DNA of 64,000 nucleotides from the NCBI RefSeq assembly GCF_011022235.1, contig NZ_JAAIYP010000033.1:1-64000 (forward strand), written 5' to 3'. The notes beneath the pieces were generated by a model. That model was not told where the DNA came from. It was given only the letters and a program-made list of their open reading frames with translations, and did not search any database. This DNA is from Magnetospirillum aberrantis SpK (GTDB lineage: Bacteria > Pseudomonadota > Alphaproteobacteria > Rhodospirillales > Magnetospirillaceae). The translations under genes and the position numbers were made by a program. Positions 32,437-40,113 of the stretch are shown piece by piece. Every line of letters begins with the position of its first letter. The stretch's first letter is position 1.

Positions 32437-33897
32437 ATGCTTCAGCTCAAGGACACCGCCCTGCTTCGGCACCACGCCTATGTGGACGGTCAATGGATAC
32501 ACGCCGATTCCGGCGACACCATGGCGGTGACCAATCCCGCCGATGGCGGCATCATCGCCCATGTCGCCTCGGTCGGCGCGGCGGAAACCCGGCGCGCCAT
32601 CGCCGCCGCCGCCCGCGCGCTTCCGGGTTGGCGGGGCAAGACCGCCAAGGAACGCGCCACCATCCTGCGCAGATGGTACGACCTGATCCTGGCCGCCGCC
32701 GACGATCTGGCGGTGCTGATGACCGCCGAACAGGGCAAGCCGCTGGCCGAGGCCAAGGGCGAGGTGAGTTATGGCGCCTCCTTCATCGAATGGTACGCCG
32801 AAGAAGGCAAGCGGACCTATGGCGAGATCATCCCGGAAAACGCCCCTGGCCGCCGCATCCTGGCGACGCGCGAACCCATCGGCGTGGTCGCCGCCATCAC
32901 GCCCTGGAACTTCCCCAACGCGATGATCACCCGCAAATGCGCGCCCGCCCTGGCCGCCGGCTGTACCGTGGTGGTCAAGCCGGGCGAGGACACGCCGTTG
33001 TCGGCGCTGGCGCTGGCCGAACTGGCGGCACGGGCCGGCATTCCGGCCGGAGTGTTCAACGTTCTGCCCACCGCTGATTATGTCGCCGTCGGCGGCGAAC
33101 TCACCGCCAATCCCGTCGTGCGCAAGCTGTCCTTCACCGGCAGCACCGAAGTGGGCAAGCTTCTGATGAAGCAATGCGCCGACACCATGAAGAAGGTCAG
33201 CTTCGAATTGGGCGGCAACGCCCCCTTCATCGTCTTCGACGACGCCGATCTGGACGCGGCGGTGGCCGGGGCCATGGCCTCGAAATACCGCAACACCGGC
33301 CAGACCTGCGTGTGCGCCAACCGCATCCTGGTTCAGGACGGCGTCTACGACGCCTTCGCCGCCAAGCTGGCCGAAGCGGTCGGGAAAATGGTGGTCGGCC
33401 CCGGATTGGCTGGCGAAACCCAGCAAGGACCGCTGATCAACCGGCAAGCAGTGGAAAAGGTCGAACGCCACGTCGCAGACGCGGTGGAAAAGGGCGCCAC
33501 GGTGCTGATGGGCGGCAAGCGCCATGCGCTGGGCGGCACCTTCTATGAACCGACCATCCTGACCAACGTCACCGCCGACATGGCCTGCGCCCGCGAGGAA
33601 ACCTTCGGCCCCGTCGCGCCGCTGTTCCGCTTCAAGGACGAGGCCGAGGCCATCCGCATGGCCAACGACACCCAGTTCGGTCTTGCCGCCTATTTCTATT
33701 CCCGCGACGTCGGCCGCTGCTTCCGCGTTTCGGCGGCTTTGGAATACGGCATCGTCGGCGTCAACGAAGGCATCATCTCGACCGAGGTCGCCCCCTTCGG
33801 CGGCGTCAAGGAATCGGGCATCGGCCGCGAAGGTGCCCGACAGGGCATCGAGGAATATTTGGAAGTCAAATATGTCTGCATGGGCGGTCTAGGGTGA
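32437..33897 (+). CDS. gabD: Succinate-semialdehyde dehydrogenase, NADP-type
   Basis: 486 aa from MLQLKDTALLRHHAYVDGQW; GGGAAGGAC lies upstream. ALDH motifs: TPWNFPNAMITRK, FTGSTEVGK, catalytic Glu in SFELGGNAPFIVFDDADLD, Cys291 in NTGQTCVCANR (with a vicinal Cys293), and EEIFGP-type EETFGPVAPLF. The end PFGGVKESGIGREGARQGIEEYLEVKYVC is characteristic of GabD. It oxidises succinate (or glutarate) semialdehyde to the acid. The adjacent Cys pair can make redox-sensitive disulphides in GabD homologues. A structured leader and luxR-type gene follow. Confidence 0.92.
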   Translation: MLQLKDTALLRHHAYVDGQWIHADSGDTMAVTNPADGGIIAHVASVGAAETRRAIAAAARALPGWRGKTAKERATILRRWYDLILAAADDLAVLMTAEQGKPLAEAKGEVSYGASFIEWYAEEGKRTYGEIIPENAPGRRILATREPIGVVAAITPWNFPNAMITRKCAPALAAGCTVVVKPGEDTPLSALALAELAARAGIPAGVFNVLPTADYVAVGGELTANPVVRKLSFTGSTEVGKLLMKQCADTMKKVSFELGGNAPFIVFDDADLDAAVAGAMASKYRNTGQTCVCANRILVQDGVYDAFAAKLAEAVGKMVVGPGLAGETQQGPLINRQAVEKVERHVADAVEKGATVLMGGKRHALGGTFYEPTILTNVTADMACAREETFGPVAPLFRFKDEAEAIRMANDTQFGLAAYFYSRDVGRCFRVSAALEYGIVGVNEGIISTEVAPFGGVKESGIGREGARQGIEEYLEVKYVCMGGLG

Positions 33898-33931
33898 AAG
33901 CCCTACAGACCTAAGAGGTAACAAAGAGAGA

Positions 33932-34005
33932 CCGTTCCCGCTGGAGGGAAAACCCAGGGGCAGGTACAGTAACAGGAGCTGTCGCCCTTGGGGGAGAGGG
34001 AACGG
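33932..34005 (+). promoter_or_regulatory. Structured leader of the luxR-type gene, possible RNA switch
   Basis: Three nested helices: CCGTTCCC (33932-33939) with GGGAACGG (33998-34005); CCCAGGGGC (33953-33961) with GCCCTTGGG (33984-33992, one G-U); and ACAG with CTGT inside. The ribosome site GGAGAGGG (33993-34000) lies between and partly inside the 3' strands of the two main helices, 10 nt before the GTG start. Folding would hide it. An alternative GGG AAAA CCC hairpin (33946-33955) would disrupt the second helix. No known riboswitch class recognised. Confidence 0.55.
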
Positions 34006-34009
34006 GATC

Positions 34010-34723
34010 GTGGATGATTGGGTAGCGGACCTTTCCACCAGGGTGTTATGGGCTGAGGATATTCCTTCCGCCCAACACGCGGTCCGCGAACTCGCCCTCC
34101 AGTGCGGGGTGGATTACTATATCTATGGTAATTCCCGCCCCGGGCTGGAACATCCCTACATCGACAGCACCTATCCGCCGCAATGGATGGCCCATTACCT
34201 GGCCAACCGTTACCAATTCATCGATCCGGTGGTGATCGAGGCCCAGCGCACGCGCCTGCCCTTTGGCTGGCGTTTCCTGATGAACCGCCCCGCCAGCCTT
34301 AGTCCCGAACAACGCAAATTGTTCGCCGAGGCCGCTGAATTCGGAATTCGCGACGGCTTCACCATCCCGTTCCATTGTGCCGACGGCTGCATCGCCATGA
34401 TGTCCTATGCCTTCACCTCGGTCGAGGAACTGACGCAGGTGATGGGAAACCAGACCCGGCTGAAGCTGTTGGCGGTCAACTACCACACGGCGATCGAGCG
34501 TTTGCTGGACGTGGCCCCCGTCGCCGAGGAACTGAGCCCCATGGAACGCCAATGCCTGACCGGGGTCGCCCACGGCCAGTCCCTGTGGGAGATTTCCGGG
34601 CGTATCCACCGCCCGGAACCGGATGTGGCCGGGGCGTTGCGCTCGGCCCGCCTCAAGCTGGGAGCCTCCACCACCGCCAAGGCGGTGGACAAGGCCATCA
34701 GCCAGGGACTGATCGCACCCTGA
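34010..34723 (+). CDS. LuxR-family regulator with intact AHL-binding pocket (solo)
   Basis: 237 aa with a GTG start. The autoinducer domain keeps the invariant TraR-type residues: Trp59 and Tyr63 in WMAHYLANRYQFIDP, Asp72, Pro73 and Trp87 (FGW). The C-terminal HTH is ELSPMERQCLTGVAHGQSLWEISGRIHRPEPDVAGALRSARLKLGASTTAKAVDKAISQG. It should bind an acyl- or aryl-homoserine lactone or similar ligand. No luxI-type gene is in the window. It lies 81 nt upstream of paaK on the same strand, and its leader can form a structure over the ribosome site. Confidence 0.88.
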   Translation: MDDWVADLSTRVLWAEDIPSAQHAVRELALQCGVDYYIYGNSRPGLEHPYIDSTYPPQWMAHYLANRYQFIDPVVIEAQRTRLPFGWRFLMNRPASLSPEQRKLFAEAAEFGIRDGFTIPFHCADGCIAMMSYAFTSVEELTQVMGNQTRLKLLAVNYHTAIERLLDVAPVAEELSPMERQCLTGVAHGQSLWEISGRIHRPEPDVAGALRSARLKLGASTTAKAVDKAISQGLIAP

Positions 34724-34804
34724 TAAAAAGTCCCTTGGAACCTTGCGGTCAAAGCGTTACACCCGCTGTTCCGTCGTCAAACGGAAACAGAGGGGAGAAC
34801 GACC

Positions 34805-36130
34805 ATGACCGCCACCGTGGCCGACGGCTTCATGTATGCGCCCGAGATCGAGCGCCTTGACCGCGCCGAACTCAAGCGTCTGCAACTGGAGCGGCTGAAG
34901 CGCACGTTGGCCCACGCCTATGCCAACGTCCCCCATACCCGCGCCGCCTTCGCCGCCAAGGGCGTCACCCCCGACGACCTGAAAAGCCTGGACGACTTGC
35001 GGCGTTTCCCGTTCACGGTGAAGACCGACCTGCGCGACAATTACCCCTTCGGCCTGTTCGCCGTGCCCCGTGAAAAGCTGGTGCGTCTGCACGCCAGTTC
35101 CGGCACCACCGGCAAGCCGACCGTGGTCGGCTACACGCGCGAGGACATCGACACCTGGGCCGAACTGATCGCCCGCTCCCTGGCCTGCGCCGGCGCGCGG
35201 CCGGGCGACGTCATGCACAATTCCCTGGGCTACGGCCTGTTCACCGGGGGCCTAGGGTTCCATTACGGCGCCGAACGGCTGGGCTGCACCGTGACCCCCA
35301 TCTCGGGCGGCCAGACCGAGCGCCAGATCACGCTGATCCGCGATTTCGGCGCCACCGTGTTGAACGCCACCCCGTCCTATGCCCTCAATCTGGCGGAAGC
35401 CGCCGAGCGCATGGGCGTCGACCTGTCCTGCGGCTCGCTGCGGGTCGGCGTGTTCGGCGCCGAACCCTGGTCGGAAACCATGCGTGCCGAACTGGATCGC
35501 CGCCTGGGCCTGAAAGCCATGGATTCCTATGGCCTGTCCGAGGTGATGGGGCCGGGCGTGGCCATGGAATGCCAATACCGCCTGGGCCTGCACGGTTGGG
35601 AAGACCACTTCCTGTTCGAAGTGGTGGACCCCGAGACCCAGGAACCCTTGCCCATGGGCGAAGCCGGAGAGTTGGTCATCACCACGCTGACCAAGGTCGG
35701 CCTGCCGATGATCCGCTATCGCACCCGCGACATCACCCGCCTGACCGACGAACCTTGTTCGTGTGGCCGCACCCACCTGCGGATTCTGCGCGTCACCGGA
35801 CGCAACGACGACATGCTGATCATCCGGGGCGTCAACCTGTATCCCAGCCAGATCGAATCGGTGCTGCTGGGCTTTCCCGGCCTTGCCCCCCATTATCAGC
35901 TGGTGGTGTCGCGCCAAGGCAGTCTGGACCACCTGACCGTCGAGGCCGAGGCTGCTGAAATACGCGGGGAAGAGGCTCGCGGTCTGTTGGCCCATCAGGT
36001 CCGCCACCATCTCAAGACCATGATCGGCGTCTCGGCCGAGGTCATTATCCGTCTGCCCGGTGAACTGCCGCGCAGCGAGGGCAAGGCGGTACGGGTCCGC
36101 GACCTGCGCAAGGCTCCCGCTTCCGTCTAG
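34805..36130 (+). CDS. paaK: Phenylacetate-CoA ligase
   Basis: 441 aa, the usual length. Signature motifs: [102 protein letters not shown], and a C-terminal [12 protein letters not shown] lysine loop. It makes phenylacetyl-CoA (or another arylacetyl-CoA) from the acid, CoA and ATP. The aerobic paaABCDE ring-epoxidation genes are not here. The iorAB genes downstream produce arylacetyl-CoA from aryl-pyruvates, so the neighbourhood handles aromatic amino acid breakdown. GAGGGGAG precedes the ATG. Confidence 0.94.
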   Translation: MTATVADGFMYAPEIERLDRAELKRLQLERLKRTLAHAYANVPHTRAAFAAKGVTPDDLKSLDDLRRFPFTVKTDLRDNYPFGLFAVPREKLVRLHASSGTTGKPTVVGYTREDIDTWAELIARSLACAGARPGDVMHNSLGYGLFTGGLGFHYGAERLGCTVTPISGGQTERQITLIRDFGATVLNATPSYALNLAEAAERMGVDLSCGSLRVGVFGAEPWSETMRAELDRRLGLKAMDSYGLSEVMGPGVAMECQYRLGLHGWEDHFLFEVVDPETQEPLPMGEAGELVITTLTKVGLPMIRYRTRDITRLTDEPCSCGRTHLRILRVTGRNDDMLIIRGVNLYPSQIESVLLGFPGLAPHYQLVVSRQGSLDHLTVEAEAAEIRGEEARGLLAHQVRHHLKTMIGVSAEVIIRLPGELPRSEGKAVRVRDLRKAPASV

Positions 36131-36139
36131 TGGTCCGAT

Positions 36140-36177
36140 CCAGACAGACGGTTCATGGACATGAACCTTCTGTCTGG
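36140..36177. promoter_or_regulatory. Long two-step hairpin after paaK
   Basis: CCAGACAG/CTGTCTGG (36140-36147, 36170-36177) encloses GGTTCATG/CATGAACC (36150-36157, 36160-36167) with only 2-nt internal gaps. Outer bases CCGAT and ATCGG also match. No T-run follows. It may be an operator, a message-end hairpin or a REP-type palindrome upstream of the GAF gene. Confidence 0.5.
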
Positions 36178-36343
36178 TGAATCGGCCCACGAAATCAACG
36201 AATTGCGCACTGATCCAGTCAAATGGTCGCTGTACCACCTGACGGCCGAAAGTCGCATTCGGCCCTCAACTTTTGAACAGTTTCCAATTTTCTCGCAAGG
36301 CGCGTATCGTCAAGAGGAAGTACCCCTTGAGCGGAATGTGGCC

Positions 36344-36814
36344 ATGCCATCCCCGGAACTGGCACTGTTGGAGGCGAGGCTGGCCCAAGCCTCCTCGGTC
36401 GAGGAGATCGCCCGGGCCATCATCGGCGTCGGGCGACGCATGATCGGGTGCGACGGCATCACCTTCGTCATCAACGAGAACGGCTTTTGCCATTATCTCG
36501 ACGAAGACGCCATCAGCCCGTTGTGGAAAGGCAACAAGTACCCGGCCGCACACTGCATTTCCGGCTGGGTCATGAGCAACCGCCGGGCCACGATGATTCC
36601 CAACATCTTCCAGGACGAACGCATCCCGCACGACGTTTACCGCCGGACCTTCGTCAAGAGCCTGGAGATGGTGCCCGTCGGCGACCGCGGAGCGGCGGCC
36701 ATCGGTTCCTATTGGGCCGAGTTCCACGACCCCACCGAGCACGAAAGCACGACCCTGCACATCCTGGCCCGCGCCGCCGCCGCCGCCCTGGAACGGCTGG
36801 AATCCGTCACCTGA
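36344..36814 (+). CDS. Single-domain GAF protein
   Basis: 156 aa from MPSPELALLEARLAQ; a GTG two codons earlier is also possible. One GAF domain: ASSVEEIARAIIGVGRRMIGCDGITFVINENGFCHYLDE, PAAHCISGWVMSNRRATMIPNIFQDERIPHDVY, FVKSLEMVPVGDRGAAAIGSYWAEFH, then a C-terminal helix LARAAAAALERL. GAF folds bind nucleotides, haem or small ligands; the ligand is unknown. It has no output domain, so it must act through a partner. It lies between paaK and iorA. Confidence 0.8.
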   Translation: MPSPELALLEARLAQASSVEEIARAIIGVGRRMIGCDGITFVINENGFCHYLDEDAISPLWKGNKYPAAHCISGWVMSNRRATMIPNIFQDERIPHDVYRRTFVKSLEMVPVGDRGAAAIGSYWAEFHDPTEHESTTLHILARAAAAALERLESVT

Positions 36815-36962
36815 CCCCCACCCTACCCGCATGACCGGGATCAAGGCGCATTCCGCTTGGGACAACGACCTTAATAATGTTAGGGTCTAGCCCCTTTCGC
36901 GGGGGGTTCAGCCGCGACTGAAACATAACCAACGACAGAACTTCTAGAGAGGTAGGATTTCC

Positions 36963-38816
36963 ATGTCCGCTGCCGTCCAGGCGAAGGCCGCCAGCCGCCT
37001 GCTGCTCTCGGGCAACGAAGCCATCGCGCGTGGCGTGTGGGAGGCCGGGGTCAAGGTCGCCGCCGCCTATCCCGGTACGCCGTCCACCGAGATGCTGGAA
37101 AACATCGCCCTTTATCCCGATCTCTACGCCGAATGGTCGGTGAACGAGAAGGTGTCGCTGGAAGTCGCCATCGGCGCCTCCATGTCCGGCGCACGCGCGT
37201 TCTGCGCCATGAAGCATGTGGGCATGAACGTCGCCTCCGACGCCTTCATGACCCAGACATTGGCCGGCGTGGTCGGCGGTTTGGTGGTGGCGGTGGCCGA
37301 CGATGTCGGCCTGTCGTCGTCACAGAACGAACAGGACACCCGCTTCTGGGGCCGCTTCGCCCATGTCCCGGTGCTGGAGCCGGCCGACAGCCAGGAAGCC
37401 TACGACATGGTCAAGGCCGCCTTCGACCTGTCGGAGCAATACAACACGCCGGTCATCCTGCGGCTCACCACCCGCGTCTGCCACGTCAAGGCCATGGTCA
37501 CCGTGGGCGAAAAGGACGAGCGCGCGATCAAGGGCTTCGACATCACCCAAAAGCGCTGGGTGATGACCCCCAACAACGCCAAGGTGCTGTTGCCCAAGCA
37601 GATCGCCCGCGAGGACGAATTGCGCAAGGCGTCCGAAGCCTCGGGCCTCAATCTGGTGGACAACGGTTCCGACACCCGTGTCGGCTTCGTCACCTCGGGC
37701 CCGGCTTTCATGCACGTGCGCGAAAGCTTCCCCGACGCGCCGGTCCTCAAGCTGGGCTTCTCGTATCCGCTGCCGGTCGAGGCGATCAAGGCCTTCCGCG
37801 CCACCGTCGACGCGCTGGTGGTGGTCGAGGAAACCGAGCCGCTGATCGAAAACGAGCTCAAGGCCGCGGGCCTTTCCGACATCCATGGCAAGGACATCCT
37901 GCCGCGTCTGGGGGAACTGACTCCCAACGTGCTGATCCCGGCCATCTACCGCCTGCGGGGCGAGGAGCCGCCGCCGGCCACCACCTATCCCAAGTACGAA
38001 CCCTTCCCGCGCCCGCCGACCATGTGCCCGGCCTGTCCGCACATGGGCGTCTATTACACCTTGTCGCGGCTCAGGAAGCGGGTGCAGATCTCGGGCGACA
38101 TCGGCTGCTACACCCTGGGCGCCGGCCATCCGTGGAACGCGCTCGACACCACCATTTCCATGGGGGCGTCCATGGGCATCGCGCTGGGCATGGACAAGGC
38201 CCGGTCCGAGGAAACCAAGGACAAGGCGGTGGTGTCGGTGATCGGCGATTCCACCTTCCTGCACATGGGCATGCAGGGGTTGCTGGACATCGTCTACAAC
38301 CGCGGCAACGTCACCACCCTCATTCTCGACAACCGCACCACCGGCATGACCGGCGGCCAGCATCACGCCGGCACCGGCAAGGACCTGAACGGCCAGGAGG
38401 CGCCGCGCGTCGACTTCGCCACCTTGTGTACCGCCCTGGGCGTCTCGCCCGAGCGTATCCACAAGGTCGATCCCTACAAGCTGCCGGTGCTGTTCAAGCT
38501 GATCCGTCAGGAAATCGAGATCGACGGGCCGTCGGTGATCATTACCGACCGCCCCTGCGTGCTGTCGGAATTCTATGGCAAGCTGACGCCGTACCGGGTG
38601 GTTGACGACAAGTGCACCGGCTGCGGCAACTGCATCAACGTCGGCTGCCCGGCCATTTCGGTGTCCAAGACCGAGGTGGTCAAGCGCGACGGCGCCCCCG
38701 ACATCGTCAAGAAGTACACCACCATCGATACCGCCATGTGCACCGGGTGCCACATGTGCGTCGAATCGTGCGGGCCCAAGGCTATCCTGCCGGCCCAGCC
38801 GGTGGCCGTGGAGTAA
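36963..38816 (+). CDS. iorA: Indolepyruvate:ferredoxin oxidoreductase subunit alpha
   Basis: 617 aa. The pyrimidine-binding part is LLSGNEAIARGVWEAGVKVAAAYPGTPSTEM and WSVNEKVSLEVAIGASMSG. The TPP-binding part is CPACPHMGVYYTL, GDIGCYTLG, VIGDSTFLHMGMQGLLDIVYN. Two ferredoxin-type 4Fe-4S motifs close the protein: CTGCGNCINVGCP and CTGCHMCVESCGP. With IorB it converts aryl-pyruvates plus CoA to arylacetyl-CoA, CO2 and reduced ferredoxin. GAGAGGTAGGA lies upstream. Such enzymes are oxygen-sensitive and imply use under low oxygen. Confidence 0.95.
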   Translation: MSAAVQAKAASRLLLSGNEAIARGVWEAGVKVAAAYPGTPSTEMLENIALYPDLYAEWSVNEKVSLEVAIGASMSGARAFCAMKHVGMNVASDAFMTQTLAGVVGGLVVAVADDVGLSSSQNEQDTRFWGRFAHVPVLEPADSQEAYDMVKAAFDLSEQYNTPVILRLTTRVCHVKAMVTVGEKDERAIKGFDITQKRWVMTPNNAKVLLPKQIAREDELRKASEASGLNLVDNGSDTRVGFVTSGPAFMHVRESFPDAPVLKLGFSYPLPVEAIKAFRATVDALVVVEETEPLIENELKAAGLSDIHGKDILPRLGELTPNVLIPAIYRLRGEEPPPATTYPKYEPFPRPPTMCPACPHMGVYYTLSRLRKRVQISGDIGCYTLGAGHPWNALDTTISMGASMGIALGMDKARSEETKDKAVVSVIGDSTFLHMGMQGLLDIVYNRGNVTTLILDNRTTGMTGGQHHAGTGKDLNGQEAPRVDFATLCTALGVSPERIHKVDPYKLPVLFKLIRQEIEIDGPSVIITDRPCVLSEFYGKLTPYRVVDDKCTGCGNCINVGCPAISVSKTEVVKRDGAPDIVKKYTTIDTAMCTGCHMCVESCGPKAILPAQPVAVE

Positions 38817-38823
38817 GAGGACC

Positions 38824-39456
38824 ATGAGCGACATCATCACCAACATCCTGGTGTGCGGCACCGGCGGCCAGGGCGTCATGACCGCCGCCGAAATCCTGGC
38901 CCAGACCGCCATCGCCAAGGGTTACGACGTCAAGAAGTCGGAAGTGGCCGGCATGGCCCAACGCGGCGGCGTGGTCACCAGCCATGTCCGCTTCGGAAGC
39001 AAGGTATGGTCGCCGGTGATCACGCCGGGCACCGCCGACATCCTGGTGGCCTTCGAGGTGGCCGAGGGCGCCCGCTGGGCCGACATGCTGCGCCCCGGCG
39101 GCGTGGCCATGGTCAACACCATCCGCCTGACGCCGCCGGTGGTTTCCGCCGGCTTGTTCAAGTATCCCGAGGACCCGGTGGCGACCATGCGGGCGGCGGG
39201 GGTCACCGTCTACGATTTCGACGCCGGCGCCATCGCCCGGTCGTTGGGCGACCTGCGGCTGATCAACACCGTCATGCTGGGGGCCATCGCCGACTATCTG
39301 CCCTTCCCGGCCGAAGACCTTGAGGAACAAATTCTTGGCCGTTTCCGTGCCCGCAAGCCGGCCATGGTCGAGGTCAACCAAAAGGCCTTCGAACAAGGCC
39401 GAACCGCCGCTCGCGAACGTGCCGGCGGTTCCCAGAAGCTGGCGGCCAACCAATAA
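38824..39456 (+). CDS. iorB: Indolepyruvate:ferredoxin oxidoreductase subunit beta
   Basis: 210 aa from MSDIITNILVCGTGGQGVMTAAEILAQTAIAKGYDVKKSEVAGMAQRGG, the gamma/beta-type 2-oxoacid oxidoreductase core with GxGGQG and the EVAGMAQRGG loop. It is seven nt after iorA with GAGGACC as ribosome site. Required partner of IorA, contributing to the CoA-binding side. Three hairpins follow the gene. Confidence 0.95.
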   Translation: MSDIITNILVCGTGGQGVMTAAEILAQTAIAKGYDVKKSEVAGMAQRGGVVTSHVRFGSKVWSPVITPGTADILVAFEVAEGARWADMLRPGGVAMVNTIRLTPPVVSAGLFKYPEDPVATMRAAGVTVYDFDAGAIARSLGDLRLINTVMLGAIADYLPFPAEDLEEQILGRFRARKPAMVEVNQKAFEQGRTAARERAGGSQKLAANQ

Positions 39457-39536
39457 TACCGGTTCCGCGAATTCCCGACTCGTGGGACCGGTCTGCGGCC
39501 GTTGAGGCTGCGGCGAGCGCCCGGCGAGGGGCTATA

Positions 39537-39567
39537 AGAAATTTCCGGCCCCAGGTCGGAAATTTCT
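39537..39567. promoter_or_regulatory. Perfect 11-bp inverted repeat after iorB
   Basis: AGAAATTTCCG and CGGAAATTTCT around a 9-nt spacer. AT-rich and lacking a T-run, it looks more like an operator or regulatory RNA element than a terminator. It lies about 125 nt upstream of the receiver gene. Confidence 0.5.
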
Positions 39568-39575
39568 GAAACGAG

Positions 39576-39634
39576 GATAAGGTCTTCGCCTTATCATGCT
39601 TTTGGAAAGGGGGAGGCTGACGCCTCCCCCTTTT
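39576..39634 (+). terminator. Two stacked hairpins, the second an intrinsic terminator
   Basis: GATAAGG-TCTTCG-CCTTATC (39576-39595) is followed by ATGCTTTTGG. Then AAAGGGGGAGGC (39606-39617) pairs with GCCTCCCCCTTT (39622-39633) around TGAC, with TTTT at the end. The second closes iorAB transcription or pre-empts the receiver gene. Confidence 0.7.
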
Positions 39635-39692
39635 GCTTTCGCGGACGCTTCTGCTAGCATTGGACGAGTGCTGTCCAAGGGGGGAAACAGGG

Positions 39693-40088
39693 ATGTCCGA
39701 CGGAGTCGATCTCGCGTCGCTGAAGGTGCTGGTCATCGACGACCAGGAATTCGTTCGCACCATCGTCAAGAAGATGCTGAGCCAATTGGGAATCGGCACG
39801 GTGCTTGAGGCCCATGACGGCAATTCCGGCCTGGATCAGGTGGTGCGCGAAGCCCCCGATCTGGTGATCTGTGACATCCAGATGCGCCCGGTGGACGGTT
39901 TCGGCTTCGTCCGCCAGTTGCGGGCCACCCCGGCGGTGTCGCACACCCCGGTCATCATGCTGACCGCCCACACCGATGCCGCCACCCTGGCCCGTGCCAA
40001 GGAACTCAACATCAACGCCTTCCTGGCCAAGCCGGTGCTGCCGCCGGCACTCAAGGACAAGATCCTTAAGGTGATGGGCGGGGCCTGA
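39693..40088 (+). CDS. Single-domain response regulator (CheY-like)
   Basis: 131 aa from MSDGVDLASLKVLVIDDQEF; GGGGGGAAACAGGG precedes the ATG. Acidic pair Asp16/Asp17, phosphoacceptor Asp61 in LVICDIQMRPVDG, Thr in VIMLTAHTD and Lys in AFLAKPVLPP. No output domain, so it acts by protein contact. It converges with the hybrid kinase gene, whose 3' end is 26 nt away; a phosphorelay link is possible but unproven. Confidence 0.92.
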   Translation: MSDGVDLASLKVLVIDDQEFVRTIVKKMLSQLGIGTVLEAHDGNSGLDQVVREAPDLVICDIQMRPVDGFGFVRQLRATPAVSHTPVIMLTAHTDAATLARAKELNINAFLAKPVLPPALKDKILKVMGGA

Positions 40089-40113
40089 CTTCTGCCCCGA
40101 CGGGCAAGCCCGC

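Noticed and set aside
34010-36130. Complete quorum-sensing pair
   Set aside because: No luxI-type synthase gene is found on either strand of the window.
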